Positions 17,752 through 26,783 of a DNA stretch of 62,434 nucleotides are shown here, piece after piece. The stretch comes from Lachnospiraceae bacterium. GTDB lineage: Bacteria > Bacillota > Clostridia > Lachnospirales > Lachnospiraceae. The notes beneath the pieces are model-generated. The model was not told the origin of the DNA and did not search any database. It was given only the letters and a program-made list of their open reading frames with translations. Position numbers and translations under genes: made by a program. Numbering within the stretch: the stretch's first letter is position 1; the number at the start of each line of letters is the position of its first letter. The stretch is taken from assembly GCA_022793375.1 (NCBI GenBank), contig JAAWCS010000029.1, forward strand, positions 1-62,434. The letters are read 5' to 3'.

Positions 17752-18468
17752 ATGAAATATGTTGCAGATACCCACACCCACACAATCGCCAGCGGACATG
17801 CCTACAGCACTTTGGCGGAGATGGCGAAAGCGGCGGCGGAGCGCGGCCTGGAGGCGCTGGCGATTGCCGAGCACGGCCCGCAGCTGCCGGGCAGCTGCCA
17901 TCCCATGTATTTTCGGAATTACAAAGCCATCGACCGTCACATATTCGGCGTGGAACTGCTCTTAGGCAGCGAACTGGATATTATCAACTATGACGGCGAG
18001 GTGGATTTGGACGAAAAGGACTTAAAACGGCTGGATATCGTGCTGGCCAGCATCCATACCTTGTGCTATACGATCGGCAGCCGCGCCGAGAATACACGCG
18101 CGTACTGCAAGGCGATGGAGAATCCGTATGTGGATATTATCGGCCATGCGGACGACGGCCGGATGCCGGTAGATTACGACGAACTGGTCCGCCAGGCCAG
18201 GGCGCACGGCAAGCTGCTGGAACTCAATAATTCCTCTCTGCTGCCGACCTGCTCGCGGACAAACGGATACGAAAATATGAAACTCATATTAAAATACTGT
18301 GAGAAATACGAAGTGCCGGTGACGCTGGGAAGCGACGCGCACTTTTTTGACCGTGTGGGACGGTTTGAAGAGGTAGAGGCCCTTTTGGAAGAGGTCGGTT
18401 TTCCGGAGGAACTGATCGTAAGCACTTCTCTTGAAAAGCTAAAGAAGCACTTGCATAAATTTTGCTAA
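17752..18468 (+). CDS. PHP-domain phosphoesterase, YcdX-like
   Basis: 238 residues covering a whole PHP domain. Metal-binding motifs are in order: DTHTHT (residues 6-11), AEHGPQ (~40), LASIHT, IIGHAD and GSDAHF near the end. These would hold a trinuclear metal site, as in the YcdX phosphatases. The physiological substrate is not known for most members. A PHP gene here has no pathway neighbours, and YerC follows 98 bases later with its own promoter. AAGGAAGGGAG precedes the ATG. Confidence 0.85.
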   Translation: MKYVADTHTHTIASGHAYSTLAEMAKAAAERGLEALAIAEHGPQLPGSCHPMYFRNYKAIDRHIFGVELLLGSELDIINYDGEVDLDEKDLKRLDIVLASIHTLCYTIGSRAENTRAYCKAMENPYVDIIGHADDGRMPVDYDELVRQARAHGKLLELNNSSLLPTCSRTNGYENMKLILKYCEKYEVPVTLGSDAHFFDRVGRFEEVEALLEEVGFPEELIVSTSLEKLKKHLHKFC

Positions 18469-18474
18469 AAGCAC

Positions 18475-18503
18475 TGGACTTTCAGACTTTAGTATGATAA
18501 AAT
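18475..18503 (+). promoter_or_regulatory. Sigma-A promoter of the YerC gene
   Basis: TGGACT (18475-18480) and TAAAAT (18498-18503) are spaced by 17 bases, 64 bases before the start codon. Confidence 0.5.
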
Positions 18504-18566
18504 GGCAACGGATTCAATCGTGGCGCATAGGGGAAACGCCAACTGGTATACCACAGGGAGGTTAAG

Positions 18567-18854
18567 ATGAACAAAAAAATAAAAACCGAGGCGGTGGATC
18601 ATCTGTTTCAAGCCGTCTTGGCGCTTAAATCCATTGATGAGTGCTATTCGTTTTTTGAGGATGTATGTACCGTCAATGAGCTTCTTTCTCTGTCACAGCG
18701 TTATGAGGTGGCGAAGATGCTGCGAGAGAAAAAAACCTATCTGGAGATTGCCGAACAGACCGGCGCGTCGACCGCGACGATCAGTCGGGTGAACCGTTCG
18801 CTGAACTATGGAAACGACGGATATGACATGATTTTTGAACGGCTGGGTCTGTGA
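18567..18854 (+). CDS. yerC: TrpR-like protein YerC/YecD
   Basis: 95 residues, the usual length. The TrpR-type helix-turn-helix is recognisable (LREKKTYLEIAEQTGASTAT then ISRVNRSLNYG), and the N-terminus (LFQAVLALKSIDECYSFFED) matches the family. It is a small DNA-binding protein related to the Trp repressor. Its targets are not well defined, and nothing here is a tryptophan gene. GGGAGG precedes the ATG. A strong terminator follows 100 bases downstream, so it is probably monocistronic. Confidence 0.9.
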   Translation: MNKKIKTEAVDHLFQAVLALKSIDECYSFFEDVCTVNELLSLSQRYEVAKMLREKKTYLEIAEQTGASTATISRVNRSLNYGNDGYDMIFERLGL

Positions 18855-18954
18855 TGAGGATATGGACTGCCAGGAACGCGAGTGAATAAAAGGGAGGGCA
18901 AAACGACCTGAAATCCGGCGGATTTTTGGGTAAGAGCCTCCGTCTTGATCGGAA

Positions 18955-19006
18955 ACAAAAAACCGGTTTGGGGATCCTTTTGGGGATATCCGAACCGGTT
19001 TTTTTA
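18955..19006 (+). terminator. Rho-independent terminator after YerC
   Basis: AAACCGGTT...GGATCC pairs with GGATATCC-g-AACCGGTTT, ending in seven T's. The stem is long enough to work in both directions. Confidence 0.85.
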
Positions 19007-19046
19007 AATGTTCCCTAAAAACCACAATTTTTACAAAGGAGGCTTG

Positions 19047-19663
<617 letters not shown>

Positions 19664-19728
19664 GAGTATGAATTTACAAAAAAACCAGATTACGATCAGA
19701 GTGCGGATTTACAAAAAAGTGTACTCTT

Positions 19729-20532
19729 TTGGCGACGTTTAGCAAGGAGACCGGCCCCTTAATGATGCAGCTGGAAACGCACGACTTAACCTTTGCGTTT
19801 GGTCCTTTCCTGCTTTATATTCTGCTGCACTGGAAAACATCCCGCCATCCTGGCCTTTGGCTGGTCCTTGTATCCTGTTTCTTTTTGGTGGGGCTGAAGC
19901 GGATTGCTTTTCCGGCTCTGGCCCTGGGATTTCTGACAGCGCGGCTTCTTGGGATGCTGCCGGAGAAGGCCGCCAGGCAGACGGCGCTGTGCGTCGCCGT
20001 AGCTATGATGGCAGTCAGCTTTCTCTACATCGCGGGGATCCGCTACGGTCTTTTTGAATACCTGGAGACACAGGCCGGCGTTGACACCAAGGGACGGGCG
20101 GCGTTGTTTGCCAATGTAGCGCCTTACTATGACATCCGCTTTACTTATATCGGCCAGGGGACGGGATTTGAACGCATGGTGGAGTGGTTCTCCGGCGCAG
20201 AGCACACGGTCCCTCTGCGTACACAGACGCAGATTCATAACGATTTTTTGCGCATGTACTTAAACATTGGTTTTGTCGGGTATTGGGTCTGGCTCTGGAG
20301 CTGGCTGCCCGCCCGTCTGGGGTATTGGTTTCGCCAGGGGGGAAAGGACACGGGCTGTTTGTTCCTGGGCATCTGCGTGTACTGTTTTGTTCTCTACGCC
20401 ACGGACAATACCATCTATTATCCGTACACCATGATCGCCTGTGCGCTGGTTCCCATGGCCTGCCTGTTCGATGAGCAGGCGGAGGCGGCGCTAAAAAGGC
20501 GCTGTTTACAGTGGAGCGGCAGAGAGGATTAG
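19729..20532 (+). pseudogene. C-terminal part of a Wzy/O-antigen-ligase-type polymerase
   Basis: About 265 residues with at least five hydrophobic helices. The long periplasmic-type loop carries FERMVEWFSGAEH and IHNDFLRMYLNIGFVGY; the latter is the signature HND-x-x-L segment near the end of Wzy and WaaL proteins. Full-length members have 10-12 helices and more than 400 residues, so the N-terminal half is missing. Only a TTG start without a ribosome site is available at 19729. Just upstream is a duplicated AT-rich stretch (GAATTTACAAAAAA and GGATTTACAAAAAA), next to the dead recombinase. Truncation by a past insertion or deletion is likely. Confidence 0.7.
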
Positions 20533-20576
20533 GGCTCATATGGGGGCATTGTCTGAATTTTGGGAGGTGAATTCGT

Positions 20577-21048
20577 TTGAGTAACAGAAAACCACGGGTC
20601 TGCTTTGCCGCCTCTTCCGGCGGACACTTGCAGGAGCTGCTGATGCTGCGGCCCCTGATGGATCGCTACGACAGCTTTTTGGTCACGGAAAAAACAGCCT
20701 ACAAGCCGGCTGCGGCGGGGATCCGCTACTACTATCTTTTACAAGTCAACCGCCGCGAGCGTTCCTGCGTTCCCAGGCTGATGATTAACGCGGTTCGCTC
20801 TCTGCGAATCTATCTGAAGGAGCGGCCGGATGTGGTGATCTGTACCGGCGTATTGGCAACGATTCCCCTGTGTCTGCTGTGCAAGCTGTTTGGAAAAAAA
20901 ACTGGTGTATATCGAATCCTATGCCAATGTGAACACGCCGACCTTGACGGGAAAGCTCCTTTACCGATTTGCGGATCGCTTTTATATCCAATGGGAGGAA
21001 CTCCTGAAATTTTATCCTGAGGCTGTGTGCGTGGGAGGTGTTTATTGA
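20577..21048 (+). pseudogene. PssD/Alg14-type glycosyltransferase subunit, frameshifted in an A8 tract
   Basis: GGGAGGTG precedes a TTG start. The frame reads as a PssD-type protein (CFAASSGGHLQELLML ... ERPDVVICTGVLATIPLCLL) until CKLFGKK, then leaves the family. Removing one A from the eight at 20894-20901 restores LVYIESYANVNTPTLTGKLL and, further on, LKFYPEAVCVGGVY up to a stop at 21048, the normal C-terminus. PssD and PssE form a two-part UDP-sugar transferase that adds the second sugar to a lipid-linked repeat unit. A homopolymer error, phase variation or true mutation would all look the same here. Confidence 0.8.
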
Positions 21049-21058
21049 GGTGGACGGC

Positions 21059-21532
21059 ATGATATTTGTAACGGTTGGCTCTCAGAAATTTCCTTTTGAC
21101 CGCTTGATTCAAAAAGTGGATCAAATGATCCGCAAGGGCCTGATCCATGAGGTTTTTATGCAGACGGGGACCAGCAGATATGTCCCGGGCTGCCCGCACC
21201 AGGCATTTTGTGAGCAGGAGCGTTTCGATGAGCTGATGGAGACCTGCGACCTCCTGATCACCCATGGCGGCGCCGGCACGATGGTGGATGCCGTGAAGCG
21301 GGGGAAACGGGCCGTCGTGGTTCCGCGTTTGGCCCGTTACGGGGAGCATGTGGATGATCACCAGATGGAGCTGGCTATGCAGTTTCAGGAGATGAACCTG
21401 CTCTGTGCCTGTCCGGACGTAGAACAGCTGCCCGAGGTTTTGTCAAAGATCCGCGGCTGCCGTTTTGATGCGTTTCGCTCCAATCGGAGTACGTTTCAGA
21501 CCACCCTCGACAGCTACATCCGTTCTTTATGA
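21059..21532 (+). CDS. PssE-type glycosyltransferase catalytic subunit
   Basis: 157 residues from the ATG at 21059. It has the GT28 C-terminal fold: MIFVTVGSQKFPFDRLI at the start and the nucleotide-sugar loop ITHGGAGTMVDAVKRGK in the middle, followed by VVPRLARYGEHVDDHQ. PssE partners the membrane-bound PssD subunit for activity. Since the preceding pssD gene is out of frame, this intact subunit may have no partner unless slippage restores it. It starts 11 bases after the corrected end of pssD. Confidence 0.85.
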   Translation: MIFVTVGSQKFPFDRLIQKVDQMIRKGLIHEVFMQTGTSRYVPGCPHQAFCEQERFDELMETCDLLITHGGAGTMVDAVKRGKRAVVVPRLARYGEHVDDHQMELAMQFQEMNLLCACPDVEQLPEVLSKIRGCRFDAFRSNRSTFQTTLDSYIRSL

Positions 21533-21545
21533 ACAGGGGGTTATT

Positions 21546-22551
21546 ATGAAAATTTTGGAGATCGGCCCCAGCGAAACCGGCGCCAGAGGCGGGATGGCCG
21601 AGGTCATTCGGGATATCCGAAAGAACGGGAGCCTGCGCCGGGAATTTGAAATTGACAGTTTTGCTTCTTACATAGACGGCAGTCTGCCCGTCCGTCTGCT
21701 GTATTCCCTGTACGGATACCTCCGCTTTTTGACCTGCTACCGAAACTACGACCTGTTTCACATCCACACAGCGGAACGAGGCAGTACGTTTCGCAAAAAT
21801 TTCTACCTGCGCACGGTGATGCGATCCGGGAAAAAGGCGATCGTCCATATCCACGGCGCAGAGTATCTGACCTTTTACGACGGCTTAGACAGCGGGAAGA
21901 AAGCGATCGTTGAGCGTTTTTTTGGCCGCGCGGACTTGGTCCTGGCCTTGTCGGAGAGCTGGAAGAGGGAGCTGGAACGCCGGTTTTCAATGAACGCCTG
22001 CGGGACCTTGTACAACGGGGTGGATCCCGCAAGATTCAGGCCGGCGGTTTCAGATCCGGTAAAGCGCCGGAACTCGTTTCTGATGCTGGGCAGACTGGGG
22101 CAGCGAAAGGGGACCTACGATCTGATTGCGGCGGTGGAGCAGGCAGTCCGACATAATCCAAAGCTGATCGTCTGCATGGCGGGAGACGGCCACAGTGGTT
22201 CTGCCCTCGTACCACGAAGGGCTGCCGATGGCGATTCTGGAGGGGATGGCGGCAGGCAAGGGCATCATCAGCACGCCTGTGGGAGCAATCCAGGAGGTAA
22301 TCGGGGAGGAAAACGGCATATTGGTAAAGCCTGGCAACGTTGTTGCCCTGGCAAAAGCCCTGCTTTGGTACAGCAGCAATACGGAAGCCCTTGTGCGTGT
22401 ATCGGCTAATAACATAAAGAGGGCAGAGGAAGTTTTCAGCATTCGCCGAACCCACGAGACGCTGGCAAAGTATTATCGGCAGGTCATGGAAGAAGGAGAG
22501 CAGGATGGAGCAGAGGAAACAGCCGATCAGTGTGATCGTGCCTGTGTATAA
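21546..22551 (+). pseudogene. Family-4 glycosyltransferase with internal deletion
   Basis: The ATG at 21546 follows AACAGGGGG. The N-terminal half is a normal GT4 (MKILEIGPSETGARGGMAEV ... FHIHTAERGS ... LYNGVDPARFRP ... MLGRLGQRKGTYDLI) down to CMAGDG at about 22192. The C-terminal part (VVLPSYHEGLPMAILEGMA, AGKGIISTPVGAIQEVIG) resumes at once in another frame. Roughly 40-45 codons that usually separate those motifs are missing, and the join is out of frame. The donor-site EGLPMAILE motif therefore cannot be made with the rest. The 3' end overlaps the next gene. Confidence 0.8.
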
Positions 22552-23536
22552 TGTAGAAGCGTATTTGAGGGACTGCCTGGATTCTCTTCTGGCGCAGACC
22601 TATCCGAATACGGAGATCCTCCTTGTGGACGATGCGTCCACAGACCATAGCGGCGGTATCTGCGACAGCTATGCGGCGCGGTATGCACAGGTGCGGGCAT
22701 TCCATTTTTCCAAAAACCGGGGGCCCTCCGCTGCCAGAAACGAAGGAATCCGCCGGGCGCAGGGAGCGTTTATCAGTTTTGTGGATGCCGACGATTGTGT
22801 GGAGCCAAAACTGCTGGAGAAACTATACAGAAGTCTTTGTGAAAACAAGGCCGAGATCAGCGCCTGCGCGGCCGACGGCGCGGATGTAAAGAGCGGCCCG
22901 GCCGCCGTCTATTCCCGGGCCGGGGCGGTCCGCTGCCTGGCGCAGGGCGCCCCCTTCTCTCATGTGCCGTGGGCAAAACTTTACAAGGCGGCGCTGCTCA
23001 AGCAGTGCTCTTTTGACGAGACGATCTACTACAGCGAGGACCTTTTGTTTCTCCACACCCTTCTCAAGCGGGTCGAACGAGTCGCCTATCTGCCGGACAT
23101 TCTCTATCACTACAACCAAAGAGAAGGCAGCCAGGTCCAAAGCGGCATGAATGAGCGAAAGAGTACGGCGCTTCTGGCCCATGATTTTGTCTGTAAAGAC
23201 GCGGCCAAAAACTTTGCGGCCGCCGTGGAGGACTTTCGGCAGCTGACCCTGGAAGCAGACCGGAGTATGGCAATGCTTGCGGTGAAAAACGGCTGCGAGG
23301 GCGGGCGGACTTTTTTGTATCTGAAACGACTCCAGGCAAATATCCGGCGGCATTTCAGCTGGAGGGCACTGGCCCTGTGTCCCAGGATAAAGGAAGCAAT
23401 CTCGATTCTCATTTTGTATGTAAGCGCGGCAGCCTTCTGGGGAATTGCCGCCATTTTCACACATGTCAAGAGAGGAAGGGGGGAGGGTGATGGAGCAGAC
23501 AAGACCCAGAATCAGCGTGGTCGTACCTGTATATAA
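22505..23536 (+). CDS. Family-2 glycosyltransferase, copy 1
   Basis: 343 residues. The GT-A fold begins with ISVIVPVYNVEAYLRDCLDS, then LVDDASTDHSG, NRGPSAARNEGIRRA and the metal-binding VDADDCVEP, all in the expected order within the first 110 residues. The C-terminal part has a hydrophobic segment (residues ~300-320) that may sit in the membrane. AAGGAGAGCAGG lies before the ATG. It adds a sugar to the lipid-linked repeat unit; donor and acceptor are unknown. Its end overlaps the next gene, a close paralogue. Confidence 0.88.
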   Translation: MEQRKQPISVIVPVYNVEAYLRDCLDSLLAQTYPNTEILLVDDASTDHSGGICDSYAARYAQVRAFHFSKNRGPSAARNEGIRRAQGAFISFVDADDCVEPKLLEKLYRSLCENKAEISACAADGADVKSGPAAVYSRAGAVRCLAQGAPFSHVPWAKLYKAALLKQCSFDETIYYSEDLLFLHTLLKRVERVAYLPDILYHYNQREGSQVQSGMNERKSTALLAHDFVCKDAAKNFAAAVEDFRQLTLEADRSMAMLAVKNGCEGGRTFLYLKRLQANIRRHFSWRALALCPRIKEAISILILYVSAAAFWGIAAIFTHVKRGRGEGDGADKTQNQRGRTCI

Positions 23537-24479
23537 TGTAGAAACATATGTGGAACGATGCCTGGCTTCTTTAGCGGCGCAGACATATCCTTCGATGGAG
23601 ATTATCGTAATCGATGACAGCTCTACCGACCACAGCGGCCGGCTCTGCGATGCGTGGGCGGCTCATGACCGACGGTTTCAGGTGGTTCACCTTTCGCAAA
23701 ACAGGGGGCTTTCCGCTGCCAGAAACGAAGGCGTCCGCCGGGCGTCGGGAACCTATATTGCCTTTGTAGATTCGGACGACTATGCAGAACCGGGCCTTTT
23801 GGAAACGCTGTATCGCGTACTGACAGAAACGCGTGCGGATGTCAGCATTTGCGGGAACGAGGGGCTGCGCCTGGCGGATGGTCCAGCCCGGACTTACTCC
23901 CCGCAGGAGGCCGCCCGCTGCCTGGCACGGCGCGGCCCCTTTCTCTGGACGGCCTGGGGAAAGCTTTTTCCGACAGAACTGGCAAAGCAGATTCCATTTG
24001 ACAGGCAGGCCCTTTGCTGCGAGGATCTATTGTTTTTTTATCAGGTTTTAAAGCGGGTCCGCCGGCTTACCTATGTGCCGGCTCCGCTGTACCACTATGT
24101 CTGCCGGCCGGGGAGCCTTGTCAATCATGGTGTGACTAAGAAACGCTGCCGGGTGCTCACGCTCTTAGAACAAATTTGTGAGGACGCTGCGGTTTGCTTT
24201 CCGCAGGCCAAAGCCTGTTTTGGCCAGGTGGCGCTGGATACCGCGGCCCGTCTTGCCATGCAAACAATAGAAAACGGCGCGGATATGAATGCACAAGGGT
24301 ATCTGAAGTGGTTTCGAGATCATACGCGCCGCCAGTTTAGCCGGCAGGCGCTCATGCTCTGCCCGGATTATAAAAGCGCGGCGGCACAACTGGCGCTCTG
24401 GGCCGGTATACCGGTTTTTGAGACGCTGGCCGCCGTCTATCGGCGGATGGCGCCCATCAGCAAGAGGGGGATGGAGTGA
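23490..24479 (+). CDS. Family-2 glycosyltransferase, copy 2
   Basis: 329 residues from the ATG at 23490 (preceded by GGGGGGAGG), overlapping copy 1 by 47 bases. Motifs match copy 1: ISVVVPVYNVETYVERCLAS, VIDDSSTDHSGRLCDAW, NRGLSAARNEGVRRASG and VDSDDYAEP. Similarity extends into the C-terminal half (LLFLHTLLKRV versus LLFFYQVLKRV, and the Trp-x-Lys-Leu segment), so the pair arose by tandem duplication. Each may add a different sugar. The reading is intact. Confidence 0.88.
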   Translation: MEQTRPRISVVVPVYNVETYVERCLASLAAQTYPSMEIIVIDDSSTDHSGRLCDAWAAHDRRFQVVHLSQNRGLSAARNEGVRRASGTYIAFVDSDDYAEPGLLETLYRVLTETRADVSICGNEGLRLADGPARTYSPQEAARCLARRGPFLWTAWGKLFPTELAKQIPFDRQALCCEDLLFFYQVLKRVRRLTYVPAPLYHYVCRPGSLVNHGVTKKRCRVLTLLEQICEDAAVCFPQAKACFGQVALDTAARLAMQTIENGADMNAQGYLKWFRDHTRRQFSRQALMLCPDYKSAAAQLALWAGIPVFETLAAVYRRMAPISKRGME

Positions 24480-24488
24480 CAGGAGGAA

Positions 24489-26006
24489 ATGGACGGAGCA
24501 AAACATATCACGAAAAATATCCGATATGCGCTGGCCGGGGAATTTCTCCTGGCCATGTTGAAGTTTGTGTCCCGCCGGGCGTTTATCCTTCTGCTGGGAA
24601 GGGAATACCTGGGGCTCAACGGTCTGTTTACGGATGTGCTTTCGATGCTTTCCCTGGCAGAGCTTGGGTTTGGCGTTTCGATTACGTACAGCCTGTACCG
24701 TCCGGTAGCCGAGGGGGATACGGAAATGATAAAATCCCTGGTCCGGCTCTATCGTCGGGTGTATCGGGCCGTCGGCTTTGTGGTTTTGGCGGCGGGGCTG
24801 TCCTTGACTCCCTTTCTGGGCTTTTTTGTAAAAGAGATGCCGAAAGACATTCCCCATATCCCGCTGATTTATATATTAAACCTGGCAAACTCCGGTATCT
24901 CCTATTTTTTTGCTTATAAGTCCACCCTGCTTTATGTGCATCAAAAGAAGTACATAGAAACGTCGATCCGCGTTTTTGTATCCTTAGCCGCGGCCACGGC
25001 ACAGATCGCCGTGCTGTTTGTGACCAGAAATTACCTGCATTACCTGTACTTTTCTATAGCGGCTACCGTGATCCAGAATGCGGCCGTTGCCCTGAAAACG
25101 GACCGGCTTTATCCGTACCTGAGAGAAAAGGACGTCCGCCCTTTGCCGGCGGAAAGCCTGAGGGAAATCGGCCGCAACGTGCGGGCGATGCTCCTGCACC
25201 GCATCGGGGCCGTGGCGGTTTTCAATACGGATAACCTGCTGATTTCCAAATTTGTCGGAGTTGCGACCGCCGGCTTGTATTCCAATTATATGATGATACG
25301 GGGTTTTTTGAACCTCATGGTCAGCGCTGTGTTTGACGCCATCACCCCTGCCCTGGGAAACCTGACGGCCACGGCGACGGATGAGCGCAGGCAGACCGCC
25401 TTTTACCGCCTGCATTTTTTCTCCGCCTGGCTTTTTGGGTGGATGAGCATTTGTTTGTGCTGTCTTTATGATCCTTTTATCAATCTGTGGCTGGGGGAAG
25501 GCTATCTGCTGTCGAAGCGGGCGGTGTTTTTGATCGTCGCAAACTTTTATGTCAACAGCATGCGAACGCCCGTGAACAATACGAAAAGCGTTCTGGGACT
25601 TTTTTGGGAGGACCGCTATAAATCGGTCGTGGAAGCGATCTTCAATCTGGCAGTGTCCGTGATTTTAGCCCGGAGATGGGGCGTGGAGGGGATTTTGGCC
25701 GGAACCCTGCTCAGCACACTGGCCTTTCCTTTTTGGTGTGAGCCTATGGTCCTGTGCCGCCGGGGGCTGCACATTTCTGCCAAAAAGTATTTCACAGGCT
25801 ATCTGATCCATCTGGCGCTCACCGTTTGGGCCGGAATGGCAACGTGGCTGTTGTGCGGTATGGCCGAGGGCTTTCTATGGAAGAGCTTGCTCTGCGCGGT
25901 CATTCCTAATGCATGTTATCGAATTGCGTACCGACAGACAGAGGAATTCGCGTTTTTAAAAAAGACGGCAAAACGCGTCCTGCAAAAATATGAGAGACGC
26001 GGCTGA
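24489..26006 (+). CDS. Polysaccharide flippase, Wzx/MATE-like
   Basis: 505 residues, with about 12-14 hydrophobic helices spread over the whole length. It starts with an N-terminal segment typical of polysaccharide exporters (NIRYALAGEFLLAMLKFVSR) and includes LNGLFTDVLSMLSLAELGFG and IGAVAVFNTDNLLISKFVG. It would flip lipid-linked repeat units to the outer face. GGAGG precedes the ATG 10 bases after the second GT2. An intact flippase beside a broken polymerase suggests the cluster lost function recently or borrows a polymerase from elsewhere. Confidence 0.88.
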   Translation: MDGAKHITKNIRYALAGEFLLAMLKFVSRRAFILLLGREYLGLNGLFTDVLSMLSLAELGFGVSITYSLYRPVAEGDTEMIKSLVRLYRRVYRAVGFVVLAAGLSLTPFLGFFVKEMPKDIPHIPLIYILNLANSGISYFFAYKSTLLYVHQKKYIETSIRVFVSLAAATAQIAVLFVTRNYLHYLYFSIAATVIQNAAVALKTDRLYPYLREKDVRPLPAESLREIGRNVRAMLLHRIGAVAVFNTDNLLISKFVGVATAGLYSNYMMIRGFLNLMVSAVFDAITPALGNLTATATDERRQTAFYRLHFFSAWLFGWMSICLCCLYDPFINLWLGEGYLLSKRAVFLIVANFYVNSMRTPVNNTKSVLGLFWEDRYKSVVEAIFNLAVSVILARRWGVEGILAGTLLSTLAFPFWCEPMVLCRRGLHISAKKYFTGYLIHLALTVWAGMATWLLCGMAEGFLWKSLLCAVIPNACYRIAYRQTEEFAFLKKTAKRVLQKYERRG

Positions 26007-26029
26007 AACGGTATCACCGTCACGGGAAA

Positions 26030-26671
26030 CTATTCTGTTTCACGTCCGTTTTTCTTGGGCGGTTTTTTATGCTTGCCGGCGGGCCGGGCACAAGCCATCT
26101 CATCAATTAAAAACTCGATCATCTGTTTTTTTAAATAGATGTCAAATCCGAGCAGACTGATAAACGTAAAGCGCTGCAAAAGCTCCCGGTCCTCGTCGTC
26201 GGCCTCCTGGAAGGTGGCGGCGGCGATGTCCCAGGTCTTGCGGGCATCCTCCTGCAGAGCGTTAAGCTGCGCGCGCTCCTTGGAAAAGAGCTCCTCGTAG
26301 ATCGCAGTCAAATCAAGGCCGGAATCGGCCTGGAAATAACGCTCGGTCAACGGTTTTAACAAGGTCTGGATATCGCCGATGGACAGCAGATTTTTATAGT
26401 AATAGATAAAAATCAGCACCAGCATATGCTCCCGGGAATATTTTTTCTTGACCGGCGGGGGCAGCAGATCGTTTTTGGCGTAATTGTTAATCATGGTCTT
26501 GGTCAGTACCTTGTCGTCCGGATAGCGCTTGGAGTGAGCCAGGTGCTGTTCCATAAAGGTTGTGACCTGGTCCATGTACAGGTCGATGTTTGGAATATCG
26601 TCGGAATGGATATAGTCCAAATCGGAAATACGATTCATTAAAATCTGGAATAATTCTGCGTTGTCTTTCAT
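26030..26671 (-). CDS. DUF1836 domain protein
   Basis: 213 residues, soluble. The N-terminal part reads IPNIDLYMDQVTTFMEQHLA followed by KTMINNYAKNDLLPPPVKKK, the signature of DUF1836, a MerR-like HTH family whose role is not established. The C-terminal half is helical and charged and ends in a Lys-rich tail. I chose the second of two adjacent ATGs (26671), as AGAGG is seven bases upstream; starting at 26692 would leave no ribosome site. It converges with the flippase gene and lies in the same direction as comEC. Confidence 0.8.
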   Translation of the reverse strand: MKDNAELFQILMNRISDLDYIHSDDIPNIDLYMDQVTTFMEQHLAHSKRYPDDKVLTKTMINNYAKNDLLPPPVKKKYSREHMLVLIFIYYYKNLLSIGDIQTLLKPLTERYFQADSGLDLTAIYEELFSKERAQLNALQEDARKTWDIAAATFQEADDEDRELLQRFTFISLLGFDIYLKKQMIEFLIDEMACARPAGKHKKPPKKNGRETE

Positions 26672-26783
26672 CATGTCACCTCTTTGCTCCATTATATAGT
26701 ATTAAAAACCAGATGGCAAGGACTTTCTGCCGAAATTTGCGCAGTCAAAACACGGCGGGGGCCTGTTTGCCGGTGTCGTTTTG

